NCBI RefSeq assembly: GCF_011397635.1 | Contig: NC_064761.1 | Location: 40,202,143-40,266,142, forward strand | Source: Epinephelus fuscoguttatus | Taxonomy: Eukaryota > Chordata > Actinopteri > Perciformes > Serranidae | Length of the DNA stretch: 64,000 bases | Reading direction: 5' to 3' | Shown here: piece by piece, positions 47,640 through 59,900 of the stretch | Layout: every line of letters starts with the position of its first letter | Numbering within the stretch: the stretch's first letter is position 1 | The notes under the pieces: model-generated | What the model saw: only the letters and a program-made list of their open reading frames with translations | Told to the model about the DNA's origin: nothing | The model's database searches: none | Program-made: the position numbers and the translations under genes

Positions 47640-48003
47640 CACCGAGGGGAGGTCAACTTATGACTGGATCAACCAATCAGATTCCATCGTGGGCTGGTTT
47701 CAGGCTTGCACGAGGAAATTCTGATGATTGACGTGCTCATAAAAAACCTCTCAACCAATCAGTTACAGCGGTAGCGAAGCCTGTTTGGGAACTGTGTCCA
47801 ATCACATTTGTGCGTGGGCGGGATCTATTTCGTGTCCCGCCCCCTTGTGACACGACACCTCGATTGGCCAATGAGCAGCGGCCAAAGGCGGAGACCGAAC
47901 AGCCCCAGTTTCAATCACGGCCCGCGGGCGTGGTTTACGTTGACAAGGCCCGCCTATTGGCCGGTCTCCGGACTTCCCACAGACAGTTGTATGTTTCATA
48001 AAA
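47640..48003 (+). promoter_or_regulatory. dcun1d4 promoter: cluster of six CCAAT motifs
   Basis: CCAAT boxes lie at 47673, 47755, 47798 and 47878 on the plus strand, with inverted ones at 47873 and 47956; 47873-47882 is a palindromic attggccaat. A GC box (cccgccccc) is near 47837. The DNA is CpG-rich and lacks a TATA box. Such clusters are typical NF-Y-driven housekeeping promoters. It may be shared with ociad2 on the other strand, which is not shown. Confidence 0.7.
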
Positions 48004-51000
48004 ATGCACTCTGATGCGGCAAGTAAGTAGTAACGTTATAGAGGCTTTTCTGCATCAAATTACGAATCTTCACGGATGCTGCAGAGTGTGTCGGAGAGAC
48101 GCAAACAGACGCTTTGTGTTTCTACATCTACTTTTAGCCCGTGTTTCTGTAGGATTAGATGGGAACGTATGAATTCCGTGCTATTTGGTGGTCCCTTTGT
48201 ATTTGCCTGTGCTGTCTTGGGCGACAACAAAGGAAAGATAGCTAGTGTAATTTCAGTTGTTTGGACCTGCAGGAGGTTTGATCCGACTCGGCAGCCTCTG
48301 TGGAGTTAATTTTTTGTGTAGCGTTAGCAGTGCTCAGCTGAATGCAGCCGACGTTAGTTAAATCCAGAAGGTTTTCGATGGTAATCGGTGCGTTGTGATG
48401 TTTATATCCATCATTACTGAGGATGCACAATGGGTTTCAACTCAAACTTAGGGTGAACGTAATGCCAGTGTAAATAGGTCAATTTTCTGGTCAACTGCGG
48501 ACTATTACAGAGAATGAAAATTGTGACGCAGTTGTGTAAAACATCTTTGACTGCCTGCTGCAGCAGTGCTGTCGGGCTTTGCGGCACATACATCAGCTGC
48601 TGCAAAACGTCTGCGCAATGGTTATGTGCCAGTAGGCAAACGATGTTAGATTTTTTTTAAGACAATGTAAAACGCATTCAATCAGTAGGGGTAAATGTTG
48701 GTGGGGTAGAGGGGTCTGAGAGAAATAGTTGTTTTGTTAAGCCTTGGGAATTGTAGTTTAGTTTCCCAACCAGCGCTGAGTTGTAAATGGCCTCTTTAAA
48801 GGAAATGGACTACAACACCCATACGCCCAACTCTCTAGATACTTTGTAAACTCTGTGCAAGTTGCGCGTCTGCACTGCTATTTTAGGTATGCAGCTAATG
48901 CTATCTGGTCGGCAGTGTGTTTTTTGTCTGGTTTGGCCGATTGAAATCAATTAAAAGCAACGGGATTTGATGACAGCCTTTAAACGGAGTTGCACAGATG
49001 ACATTTGGAGACAAGGTAGCATGCATTATCAGATTTGATCGAGTTTGCATGTCTGTCGAGGAATGCAGAGAATCACTCCCTCATCCGTGTGAGATATTAT
49101 TCTGTCGTTCTCTCAAAGTTTAACCCTTAAAATAGAAATCTAACGAAAGTCAGCTGATCATTGTGGAGACTTAGTGATTACTAGCAAAAGATTACAAATC
49201 ATAGCTTCCTGTTGGTGCTACGGTGATGTCACCTTCTTGTACCCTTGTACCAAGCTAATAAGTTTAATTAGGAGCAGAAGGCTGTGTGTTATGCTTTAGT
49301 TTAATTTCTGCTGTTATCTTTATTCTCTGTGGAAATAGATTTACAGCTGAATTCCCACTTGACTACACTGGCCAGCATCCATAAGATCCACCACACCTTG
49401 CACAGGCTGGTAAATACATATTGGCAGCTTGTGCATTTTGTGTATTTTAGGTTTGTTTATGTGTGTGTATGTGTGTGTGTGTGTATGTGTGCACTGTACA
49501 AGCTTGTGGTATCTGTTTTGATAGAACCTGACAGAAGACGTTGGACAGGATAGCCACCCCTCAGGTAATAACTCAGCTGGTCCTTGTGTGTTTTGTAGAC
49601 GGCATAAAACACTGTCACGGCTGTCATGACAAGGACAGTTGTGCATTAAGCCAGTGCCAAAACAACGTGTCGTTCTGCTGGATCTTTGAGAGCTCATGCA
49701 TGTTTAGCAAGTGAAATAATCTGTGTGTTGCTTATCCGTAGCCGTCTCTCATTCTGCCCTGCACTTGCTTCCCTAGCTTGTTGCTCGAGAGCCATGCCTC
49801 CTAGGAAAAAGAGGAGACCCTCTGCTGGAGATGACATGTCAGCCAAGAAAAGTCGGCAGGACAGGTGTGACATTCATTTCTTAAATATTCCAAAAATTGG
49901 TCACTTCAGTCTGTGTCAGTTATGCAGGAGAAATTGATTATTGTGGCTTATTAAAGAGGAATGCGGCATGAAGTTTTGAGTTTGCAGCCGTAATAAGAAA
50001 AGCCTTTTTTAAATCACATTGACCACTTTTGAAATTCTCTACTTTACAAGCAGTGCGACTGCTGAGCTTGTGACCACAACTCTCTTTTCATCGGCAGTGT
50101 TTTCAGAAAACATGAAACGTCACAAATCCGCGAGGAGGAGACATTTTCCAGTAAAAGATGCCTGGAGTGGTTCTATGAATATGCAGGTGACATTTTATGG
50201 CTTAAAGCAGTGGTTCCCAACTGGTCCAGCCATGCAGTCCAGATTTCTTCTTAGTCATTAGTTCATGGTCCACACAGCTTAATTTATTCAGTGTCATACT
50301 TGCGTTTGGCCATGTCATCGAGCTGGTTTGTTGTCTCTTTTCAAGTAGCTGTCTGTTATTCGTGTCACTCATTCTACAGCAGGAAACAGCACTTTAAACT
50401 AAAATCTCTGCGCTGGAAATTCCCTGTTCTTCAAAATGAAGTGTGCTTTTTGCTAAATTGACACATTCGTGAGTCACTTGCGGTCCATTCAGGAAGGACC
50501 TGAGACCCACTTTTGGACCACAACCCACCAGTTGGGAACCGCTATTTTAAAGCATTGTGCCAGCAAATCACTCCCCTCACATCATCATGACACATTCTCA
50601 GTTTATTGGCATTTTACTACCGATCAGAACACGCAGCTTCACACTTGTCTGTCTGTCCAAAATAGGCTGTGATGACGTGGTGGGTCCAGAGGGCATGGAG
50701 AAGTTCTGTGAGGACATTGGAGTGGAGCCAGAGAACGTAAGCAGAATTCCCGCCTTTTAGTTACGTCTGTTTGGTCTCAGTTTGCTCGCTAGAGGCGGCT
50801 AGTCAAACTAAGCAAGCAATGTGGACGCGTTTTTGGCTGTGGTAACGTGATGGGCATTTCTCATAATTCTTTAAGTGATATATAAAAATGAACAGTTTGC
50901 ATAAATTAGTTAGTAACACAAAAATATGAAGACCTAGCTTCACTTCAAGGTCATTACTTATTTACGCTCATTCTTTGTTTCAGGGGTTATTGAGGTCAGT

Positions 51001-54000
51001 TGTTTTCTGTGTTTCGATGTAATAGACTTGTCATTTCAGTTAACAGATTGATAATATGCATTGACACATGTTTTGTTTAAGGACATCTGTAGCTATAAAG
51101 GTTCTTGTCTGTGCCCAGGTGGTGATGCTGGTTCTTGCTTGGAAGCTGGATGCCCAGAGTATGGGATATTTCACTCTTCAGGAGTGGCTGAGAGGCATGG
51201 GCTCGCTGCAGTACGTCAGTTACCTACTTTTTGTCTTTTCCAATGCTGTTTTCAAGATTGATTGTTGCCTTGCTGTGTTTTCTCTGTCTCTAGTCATGTC
51301 TTTATCGAGTGCCCTTGGTACCCAGTTGAGCAGGTAGTGAAGTGTAGAGTATGTCTAAGGCATTTTTCTGCTGTTGTCAGGTGCGACTCCACAGAGAGGC
51401 TGAGGAACTCGCTCGACTACCTGAGATCTGTCCTAAATGACAGCACCAGTTTTAAGCTCATTTATAGATATGCCTTTGATTTTGCTCGGGTGAGTAAAGC
51501 AAAGTCTTTCTTTCTGAAACAAACTGAATTCAGTTCATTTGAATGATAAAATCCCCGTCGGAAACAGTTGTTTTTTAAACGCACCTGATTAAAATTCTTA
51601 TGAGGTCTTACTCAAGCCAATGTTCAGAACAACCTCAATGTTTTAAGGAGGTCAAGATAATTTTCCAGTTTGACTTTGAGTGGGAAAGCACTTATCAAGT
51701 GTGATGCCTGTTTACATAGCCTGACTTTTCTCTCACGTAGACATTAAACAATGACTTAAGCAAAGCAACCCACTCTGTTGCAGTGAATGAAAACGTGACT
51801 CAGCTACAGTGTTCAGCGACAGGTCAAAGAATTCAGCCTGTTCTGTGTTTTGGGCTAATACTGATGATAATAACATTACCAGTCTGACCCTCTGTTTAAA
51901 GTGTGGTTGACATTTTGCATTGATTTCATGAAGCTTTGGGTTGTTTTGACTGGACAGGAAAAGGATCAGAGGAGTTTGGACTTGAACACAGCCAAGTGTA
52001 TGCTGGGGCTTCTTCTGGGAAAGACGTGGCCGCTGTTTCCTGTGTTTAATCAGTTTCTAGAGGTAAGCGTCATGCTCACATATGTCCTCTACAACATTTT
52101 ACCAAATCGGAGGTGTCTCATACTGTAGTTAAATATATGACTGTTTGAATTCCTGTTTGACTTGACTAAAAGCCCAGACACACAATTGACATTAAGAAAC
52201 TAGTGGTGACGAAGGCTGTGTCGCCTTTGTGACTTTTTTGTCCACAAAGTTGCACCTGAACACACCGCAAATGACTGTCCATAGCAGGTGGTGACAGTAG
52301 TCTGTATTCATCATTAAAAAAGAGGCACCAACAGGTCAGATTCAAGACGCTAGTTAGCCAGTTAGCTTTTAAGAACCACAACCTGTTGGTGAAAGAACAA
52401 ATAATATATACCCGAGGAGGTCAAAAAAGGGAGAAGGCACAGCGTCATATCACACATCATATCAATGGGGTACAACGCATGGTCATTGAAATCTGGTCTG
52501 CAGTTGCTGAAAGGCTCAATAGCTGGCACACTGTCATAGAACATGGGGGTGATTGATTGGTTTCACTGAGGCGCCTGCAGTCGGACTTGAATCGTAATAT
52601 TTTTGTATGAAAAATAAGGATTTGGGTTAGAATCAAGTTCTGCAGCCATTGAAAAACTCTGTGATAAAAGACCATAAACAAATGCTTTCTATGTGAAAAC
52701 CTTCTGTTGTACATCAGCTGTCATCCATTAGTTGTACCCAAAAGCATGTAGCTACCAAAGACTGCGGTCAGAGACTACAGTATGTTCCATCCTTCTTTCA
52801 ATAGCCTTGTATTTACTGTGCGCTAGCCAACAGTAGCAAACAGTTCCAAACCATTGCTGCTAAAGAGCTGAACGGCCGAAAATGCTAAGCTAGAGGCTTC
52901 AAAATGGGAGTCCACAAACCAAGGGGTGATGTCACGGTAGCTAAGTCCATTATTTTTACAGTCTATTGCTAAAACAGAACATCTCAGACAGAGGATGAAT
53001 ACGGATGTACCAGCTCAGACAGTATGAAGTAAAGAAAATGTTTTTTGAACATTAAAGCATGAAAAAATGTTCTAGTAGAAACCAGAAATATAAGTATGAA
53101 CCTAAAAGCATGCATAATATGCCCCTGTAACTTACTGTAACTAGAGAACATACTCCTTTACTAAATATTATCATTCACGTGATGACATGTAGCTGATTAA
53201 TTCAGACTGTTTACAGGACTTCTTTAACATTTTGAGGAAAACACTTTGCTTCCGTGCTTATAGGAGACGCAGATTGATACCTTTCACATGTCTGTACATT
53301 AAATATGAAGCTAGAGCCAGCAACTGGTTAACGTGAAAGCTGAAACCATGTGCGGAAAATAAAACTCTACCATCTTAAAATGGGATTACTCCAGCCATGA
53401 TAGAGCAATCCATAATTTAAGGCCCAGACGCACCAAGCCAACACCAAACTATTGGCGACGAAGGGCAATTGTTGTGTTGCCTAATGTCGCCTATGTCTCA
53501 GCCAAAAAGGAGCACATGAACACACCTTAAAGTCTACAGCCAACGGCCAACCAGCATGTACGTTCTGCACCTACATGCAAGGAAATAACTTTCTATACCA
53601 GTGGATGCAGTAGTCTGTATTCATCATTAAAAAAGAGAAACCAGAACTGGTCAGGTAGGATTCAAGATGCTAGTTAGCCAGTTAGCACCTTAACAACACA
53701 ACCAGATGCTGAGAGAACAGAGGAAATGTACTGTAAGCTAGCGAAAAATTAACACAGTTATGAACTGTTTCTGCTGAAGATCTCAGTGGCTAAAAACATA
53801 ATCGTACCTAATATGACACAATTGTTTCGAATTGAGGCCCTTTTGATTTTAGCCATTTGTTTACTTTCCTCACTTCCGTTTCTCTTCTCGTGTACTGAGC
53901 TAAACTGCCAATCAGAGTGATTTCATTCACCGGCGGACCACGCTGTCTCCAACACTGATTCAACATGCTGAATCGGCTGATAAAAAGCCGACTGGTGCCA

Positions 54001-54395
54001 GTGGTGCTGAACACACAGCAAAAACTAGGGCAACAGATGCTCACCGTTTGAGCTAAGGCTGACCGCTGGTTTGGTGTGTTAGGGCCCTAAATGTTGCTGC
54101 ACTGTATTAATTGAATGTATTTGTTTATTCTTCCTCAGCAATCCAAGTACAAAGTCATCAACAAAGACCAATGGTGCAATGTTTTAGAGTTCAGCAGGAC
54201 AATCAACCTGGACCTCAGTAACTACGACGAGGATGGTGCCTGTGAGTGAACACATATCAACGTGACAGTGACATTCATGTGAGTGTTACGTAAATTGTTT
54301 TTCTAATCTCTTCTACTCTGTCTTTTCTTTTTTTTTCAGGGCCAGTTTTGTTGGACGAGTTTGTGGAATGGTACAAGGAAAGACAGATGTCATAG
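48004..54395 (+). CDS. dcun1d4: dcun1d4 (DCN1-like protein 4)
   Basis: DCUN1D4 is a nuclear DCN1-family co-E3 that binds cullins and the acetylated N-terminus of UBE2M/UBE2F to promote neddylation. Eleven exons join to 843 nt: 48004-48022, 49339-49409, 49525-49564, 49777-49864, 50098-50186, 50666-50736, 51119-51210, 51381-51489, 51958-52062, 54139-54241 and 54340-54395. All boundaries are GT-AG. The 280-residue product starts MHSDAANLQLNSHL and has a basic nuclear signal PPRKKRR at residues 51-57. The DCUN1 domain runs from about residue 90 to the end and includes [28 protein letters not shown] and [18 protein letters not shown]. The Ala and Asp of the DAD cullin-binding patch are present in the last motif. 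It matches human DCUN1D4 rather than DCUN1D5 through the N-terminal QLNSHL...IHKIHHTL and MPPRKKRRP segments. It is about 12 residues shorter than human, mainly before the PPRKK motif. Confidence 0.96.
48746..48822 (+). promoter_or_regulatory. ZNF143-like motifs in dcun1d4 intron 1
   Basis: The sequence gggaattgtagt (48746-48757, complement actacaattccc) is an exact match to the ACTACAATTCCC core bound by ZNF143. About 50 bp on, actacaacacccat is a weaker version in the other orientation. They lie about 0.75 kb downstream of the start codon. Function is inferred from motif only. Confidence 0.45.
49455..49492 (+). repeat. interrupted (GT)n tract in dcun1d4 intron 2
   Basis: GT dinucleotides with several GTAT interruptions lie about 30 bp upstream of the acceptor of exon 3. 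Confidence 0.85.
50208..50544. mobile_element. hAT-like MITE in dcun1d4 intron 5
   Basis: Left end cagtggttcccaactggt and right end accagttgggaaccgcta (complement tagcggttcccaactggt) are near-perfect inverted repeats. Flanks gcttaaag and ttttaaag agree at six of eight positions. The insertion starts 21 bp after the exon 5 donor. Confidence 0.8.
52168..52395 (+). mobile_element. truncated copy related to 53417-54090
   Basis: It shares gcccagacacac, gtctgtattcatcattaaaa, and ctagttagccagttagc with the element at 53417-54090, in the same orientation. No matching right end was found. Confidence 0.55.
53215..53350 (+). repeat. second copy of dispersed repeat seen at 3478
   Basis: The stretch gcagattgatacctttcaca, tgtctgtacattaaatatg, aagctagagccagcaactgg matches the repeat at 3478-3700, with decay. 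Confidence 0.55.
53417..54090. mobile_element. MITE with ttaaggccc inverted ends
   Basis: Left ttaaggcccagacgcacca and right tggtgtgttagggccctaa (complement ttagggccctaacacacca) are inverted ends. The TTAA at the left and CTAA at the right edge would fit a decayed piggyBac-type target duplication, but this is uncertain. Confidence 0.6.
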
Positions 54396-54521
54396 GCGCA
54401 GAGCAGAAAGGAAAATGGAAAAAATACAACTGTGACAACAACGACTATGAGAATCAACAACCAATAAGTAAACAATACAAAAATGGTAAAGCAGTGACTG
54501 TGGGTGCTTCCTGGTAGAGGA

Positions 54522-54562
54522 GGGGTTCGGGCTGTGGGTGGGCTAGGGTGGGGGCGCTGGGT
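54522..54562 (+). promoter_or_regulatory. potential G-quadruplex in dcun1d4 3'UTR
   Basis: Seven G tracts of three or more (gggg, ggg, ggg, ggg, ggg, ggggg, ggg) are separated by loops of one to six bases on the mRNA strand, about 130 nt after the stop codon. Confidence 0.5.
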
Positions 54563-56454
54563 TTGCAGCCTGGGTGCATGCTGCCCAGAGCGAGGAGGCG
54601 GAGGGCTGCCATTGTGGAGTTATGTTCCCGACCGAAGTTGCATAGTGGGCAAGCTTGCAGCAATCCCCGGTGGCATTGCTCTCTCTCACTGTGACATGTC
54701 ATATTGCTGTCTGTGTTAGGATAACATGGTATCATACGTGGACGATGGAAGCAAAATGGTATTGTGTGGGAGAACCACTCCTCACCCCCTGTCTTCAGCA
54801 CAGAGAAACCAACAGTGACCATTCATGCATTGTGTCTGAGTCTTAAACAGGGTCACTCTGACCTGGGCACATCTAAATATTATATATCTGTGCAATGAAC
54901 TTGAACTTGAGCTTTTCTGGACAGATGGCACTAACTATTGTTTGTCATATTTTGAGTTAGGTAGGAGTTCCTCAAGAAGCACACTGTGTCAAATGGTTGA
55001 TCGCAGGTCTCTGGTACCTGTGCTGTTTACTATTGATTTGTGCCAGTGATTTTTTTCCCCCCTTTCTTTTTCCCCTCCAGTTTTTGTTCCCTCCTGCTGT
55101 TTTGCTCCAGCTAATGCTAACAGTTTGCTCACTCCCTGCAAAGGCTTCAGACCTCATAGCACCAAACAAATCAGCATTGCTGCTTACTAACTCTTATTAC
55201 AGTACAGCGGTGAGCCACTAGTGCTCTGATCAGCATTTATTGGTCCAACGACCGATTTATGTATCTACGTTCTGTAGGTAAGAGTATTATTGTGCCTCAA
55301 AACATGGAAGTCACTTTGTGTGTCCCACACACATACCAACAAACCCAAATGTATATACACGTGTGAGAACACATACAACACATGCACACGCAGACACACT
55401 GAGTGGTCAGGGATTACTTCAGGATGAATTCAGACTGTTTGGGCTGTGTTATAAGTTGACATAGAGCTTGTTGGTGTCCATTTTGTCTTGATGTGTGGCA
55501 TCTGTTTTGTCCTCCTTAGTCCACTGATAGTTTCAGGTCTCCTCTTACTAGTAGCATCTCTCCCAACACTGACAGTGTTAATATAACTACAGTGGAAGAC
55601 CAGTGACCCTCTCAGGACGAGGTCCTTAAGGCTTGAGTAGAAAGGTAGGTTTGCTGAAAGCATTGCTTTGTACCACCCGTAGGATCTAATCAAAACAGTG
55701 GACACTGACAGTTTGGAACTGTGTGATGATGCTATGCTGTTCTTTTTGCCTAGTATAATGTTCTTGTAACACATGTATAAATTTTTGTCTTTGGCTGTGG
55801 TGTGACGCTGAATCGTCAGATTTAATATTTGCATGCATGCTCCAACAGAGCCTTTTGTGAATGGATGAGATTTTTTGAAAACATTTTTCAAACACGTTTT
55901 TGTTTTGTACAGAAATTTGTGCAAGTGTTTTGTGCTTAATTTGATATTCACGATCATGTTATCTTAATTCTGATAAACAACATGATTGTGTCTATTAAGA
56001 CCTGGAACACACCTGTAACCTCACGGTGGAGCAGGAGTTCCCTCCTGCATTAACCCCATCTTAGACATCCTTACACGTGCTGTAAGCTCCGCAGAGCTGC
56101 AGCCAGTATACAGGATGGAGTTTTATTTATTTACACTGTCATGATACCCAGGAAACACACATTGAAATTTGTTGTGAAGATAAAATACATCAGCTCTCAT
56201 GTCATTGAAATCCACCACAGCTGAAACTATATGAAAGCCTCTAATGTCATTATAATGCATCCACCATCAGCATAACATCTAAGATTGAGGTAGTTGTTGG
56301 ATTGCTTACCAAATACTGTGTAGAGATCAATGTTTTAGTATTCTCCCATGACAATGCAGGAGGATGAACACCCTTGTCCCAACTGTATATATGTATGTAA
56401 ACTATGTAAGTGTCTATATGTCTGTTTTCACTATAACCTATGTCTATATACATA

Positions 56455-56460
56455 AATAAA
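56455..56460 (+). terminator. polyadenylation signal AATAAA of dcun1d4
   Basis: AATAAA within cataaataaaagg, followed by T/G-containing sequence. It is the likely 3' end of the plus-strand transcript. Confidence 0.6.
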
Positions 56461-56589
56461 AGGGTTTATTAACTTACTGGCTTATTTTTGGGCTCTTAAG
56501 TTAACAGTTTGTCCTTAAAAAAACTGTAAAACAGTAATACTGTCACGCTGTTGTCATTATTTAGATCTATCTACAAATGAAAGTTCAGT

Positions 56590-56620
56590 CTTATATTGTT
56601 CATCGATAAGATTTTATTAA
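56590..56620 (-). terminator. probable polyadenylation signal of the minus-strand repeat-protein gene
   Basis: On the complement, AATAAA within ccttaataaaatc (about 56611-56618) is the first such signal downstream of the stop codon at 56936. It lies about 150 bp from the dcun1d4 signal, so the two genes converge tail to tail. Confidence 0.5.
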
Positions 56621-56935
56621 GGTCTCTTTATATGTGTATTAATTATACATGACAAGATGATATGGATTCTTGTTGCAAAATGAATTACAGACAAACGTCT
56701 TTGTTATGGATGATTTACAGGAATAGGGCAAATCTGAAAGACAAATATAGTGCCCTCTACTCCTCTCTACAACAGTTACACACAATAAATTATTAGTATT
56801 TACATTTCATTTCAAGCTTAATACTTTAAAATATAATTTACAACATCTTATTCACTGGCCGCCTAAGATCAACGCAGTGCCAATCATTTGTTTGTTTTGT
56901 CAGTGTTAAGGATGCAGGGACTCTTTAAAAAAAAA

Positions 56936-59900
56936 TCAGACTTCACTAATGTTCACGTTAGAGGAGTCGAAATAGACCGCCAGGTTTTGTGACGTAAGTG
57001 AAGAACTTGTTGATTCCTCTGTCTGTCTGCTCTGTTGCAGATAAGATCTGGTGCCTTCCAACCCTTGTGTCTTACTGCTCTGTGGAAACCTCCGTGACAG
57101 CCCTACTGCCTCATATGGTGGTGGTGGTGTTGCTGGAACAGGAGGTGGAGCCCTCTGTGGTGGTTCAGTATCTCCCATGTCATGCCTTCTGTAGCGAGGA
57201 ATGTCGTACAGCAGATCTTTAGCTCCTCTCTCATCTACTGAAGTAGAGGAGAGACGTAATTGTGGTAGTGGCTGTTTGGCCAGGGGCTTGACATCCTCCT
57301 CAGACCTGCGATAGTTAAAACTGGTGTCATCAAATGCAGGAGATGCTCCCTTATCTAAATTTCTCTCTACTGTGTCCCACTTTTGTCTCTCCGTTGACAT
57401 GGCTTTTAGGGCACTGAGGCCTTTCCTTTTATTTGTGTCCTCAGATAAAGCCCTCAGAAGCTCACTTGTGCTGCTGGGTGGGCTGTCAAACTTGTCAAGA
57501 GCTCTGCTGGATGCAAGAGAAACGCCACTGGCACTAAGAGATGAGTGTTTATGCGTCAGTGTCACATATGCCTTCCCTTTGTCTTGTTTTATGTTATCAT
57601 CACTTTCACTGCTGGAGGAGTCAGGTGGGGGACATTCTGGCTTTGCAGGTGGAGGCTGCTGTGGAGATGATACGCCTACATCCGGATGTCTCCTTGGACC
57701 AGGAAGGGAATGGTCAGGAAGCTGACGGCCAACACCAGTCCACCTTATCTCAGGTGGAACGTCTAAATCTGTGGTGCTTCTGGACTGCTCAAGCCTTTTC
57801 TTTACTACATCATCAAAGCTCATACTGGGAACTCTCTTTGGGGAAAGAGACGCATCTCTGTCTCCCACACTGTGAAATGGACCTCCTTGTGTAACAGTTA
57901 CTATTTCAGTCCCTGTATATCTTTGTTTTGTGTGGTCTATAGTTTGATCCATGCCACTGGGGGTGAAAGAATTACCCAGAGGCGTTGACGGTTTCATAAT
58001 TAAACGCTTATATGTGATTAGATGGTCGTTGTCTATCATTCCTGACATATTGGATGGATATCTGCTTTGGTTTGCAGTGGTTTGTGTCACCTCATTTTCA
58101 CTCTCACTGCTGGAGGAATTACTTGGCTCTGGTGATGGCGCCTTGATATCCAGACGCCTCTTTACACGTGGGACTCCGAGACTTAGGTCAGGAACACTAT
58201 GGGCTATCGTCTCATCCTCACTACTGCTGCTGGAGGATGATTCCCTTTGTAACGGTGCTCTGATATCCAAAGTCCTCTTGACATGGGGGATATTGGTGAG
58301 ACTCAAATGGGGGTGGACTGAAGGAGACTCCTCTGATGTTTGGCCTCTGAGCTCTGTCCCAGCCTTCCTCTGCACTTTGTTTTTGGTGGTTACAGATGAT
58401 TCTGTGTGTATGATTCCTTGAATTCCAACTCCCTCTCTCTTTTGTCTTGTTTTGCTGCTTTTGCTCCCAGTCCCACTTTCACTGCTGGAAGACGAGGGGG
58501 AGTCAGGTGGAGGTGATGAGGGCAGATTTGGTGGTTCACGTGTTTGCGATGTGATTTCAAGACGCTTTCTGAATCGGGAGATGCCAAGATCCATTGTTGC
58601 CCATCGTGACTGGAGTTCTGGGTTTATCTCTGGCGGTCTGCTGATGTTGTCACCTGTTTTTACCCCCACATCATCTGTAACAACTGTATACTTTTCTAAT
58701 TTGATATTGTGGTCTGCCTTTGGGCGGTGAGAATTGTTTATCAGTGGGGTCTTTGGTGTTGTAATGAACTCCTTTTCCATGGTCTTTAATGGGGCAGATA
58801 CTCCCAGTCCTGCTTTAGCTTGGTCTCTGAGCTCATCCTCACTGTTGCTTCTGGAAGAGTATGATTCAGATTGTCGAGAGCTTGGAGACACACTACTAAG
58901 AACCAGATCTGGTTGTGCTGATGGTGCTTTGATATTCAAACGCCTCTTGACAGGAGGGACGTTCACTTTCAAGTCCGGCATCTTTCCTTCTGGTCTATGA
59001 CTTGTAATCCCCACATCTGTTTTAGGTGGGTTTGTAGTCCCACTTTCACTCTCATCACTGCTGGAAGATGACTCAGATGGAGGTGAACGTGCCCTGATAT
59101 CCAGGCGCCTTTTGACATGGAGGTCACTGTTGAGATCCAGTGTAGGCCATCTTGAATCTGGTTTTACTGTTGGTGGGGGGTATCTTAAATTTTCAATACT
59201 CTTCTCTTGCTCATCTGAGCTGCCTGATGAGTGACCTGGACTAATTTTGATAGCTTCCTCTCTCTTTCCTTCCATTGTATGATTTGTACTTCCACCACTT
59301 AATAATGAATCAGGAGGTGGTGATGGGGCTTTAATGTCTAAACGCCTCTTGATGCGAGTAATATTACCGAGATCTACGGTTGGCCACTGTGTTTCTGGAT
59401 CACGACTCACTGTTTGAGATTCTTGAAATGGAGGCCCTACAACTCCCACCACCCCTGGCCTCGCTGTCTTTGTGGAGAGTGTTGTTTCATCCTCGCTGTC
59501 ACTACTAGAAGATGAATCAGAGACTGGTGATGGTGCTTTGATATCTAGACGCCTCTTGATGCGCAAATTATGCTCGAGATCAAGAGCAGGCCACTGTGAT
59601 TCTGGATCCTGATTTATTGTTTGAGATTTTTGTAATGGAAGCTCAGCAAAGGTTATCTTCCCTGGCCTCTCTGTGTGGTGTGTTGTTTCATCCTCACTGT
59701 CACTACTTGAAGATGAGTCAGTGTCAGGTGATGGTGCTTTGACATCTAGACGCCTCTTGACATGTTTCGTATGCTCAAGATCTAGGAGAGGCCATTGTGT
59801 TTGTGGGTCATAACGTACAGTTTGAGATATTTCAGTTGGAGACCTTGCCATGTGTGTCTCTCCTTGCTCCCCTTTCTTAACTTGGTATGTTGTTTCATCC

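Larger units (their letters stand above)
52063..54138 (+). other. dcun1d4: large dcun1d4 intron 9 filled with repeats
   Basis: This is the longest intron after the first. It carries two related transposon-like segments (52168-52395 and 53417-54090) and a copy of the dispersed repeat at 53215-53350. No exon is visible. Confidence 0.6.
54396..56475 (+). other. dcun1d4: dcun1d4 3'UTR
   Basis: From the TAG stop to just beyond an AATAAA at 56455-56460, the first good polyadenylation signal on this strand after the stop. The length of about 2.1 kb is plausible for this gene. A run of G tracts occurs early in the UTR (54522-54562). The antisense 175-codon frame at 55430-55957 has no recognisable family. 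Confidence 0.65.

Noticed and set aside
55430-55957. 175-codon open frame on minus strand
   Set aside because: Lies opposite the dcun1d4 3'UTR, has no recognisable motif, and the Lys/Ser-rich composition fits random AT-rich DNA.
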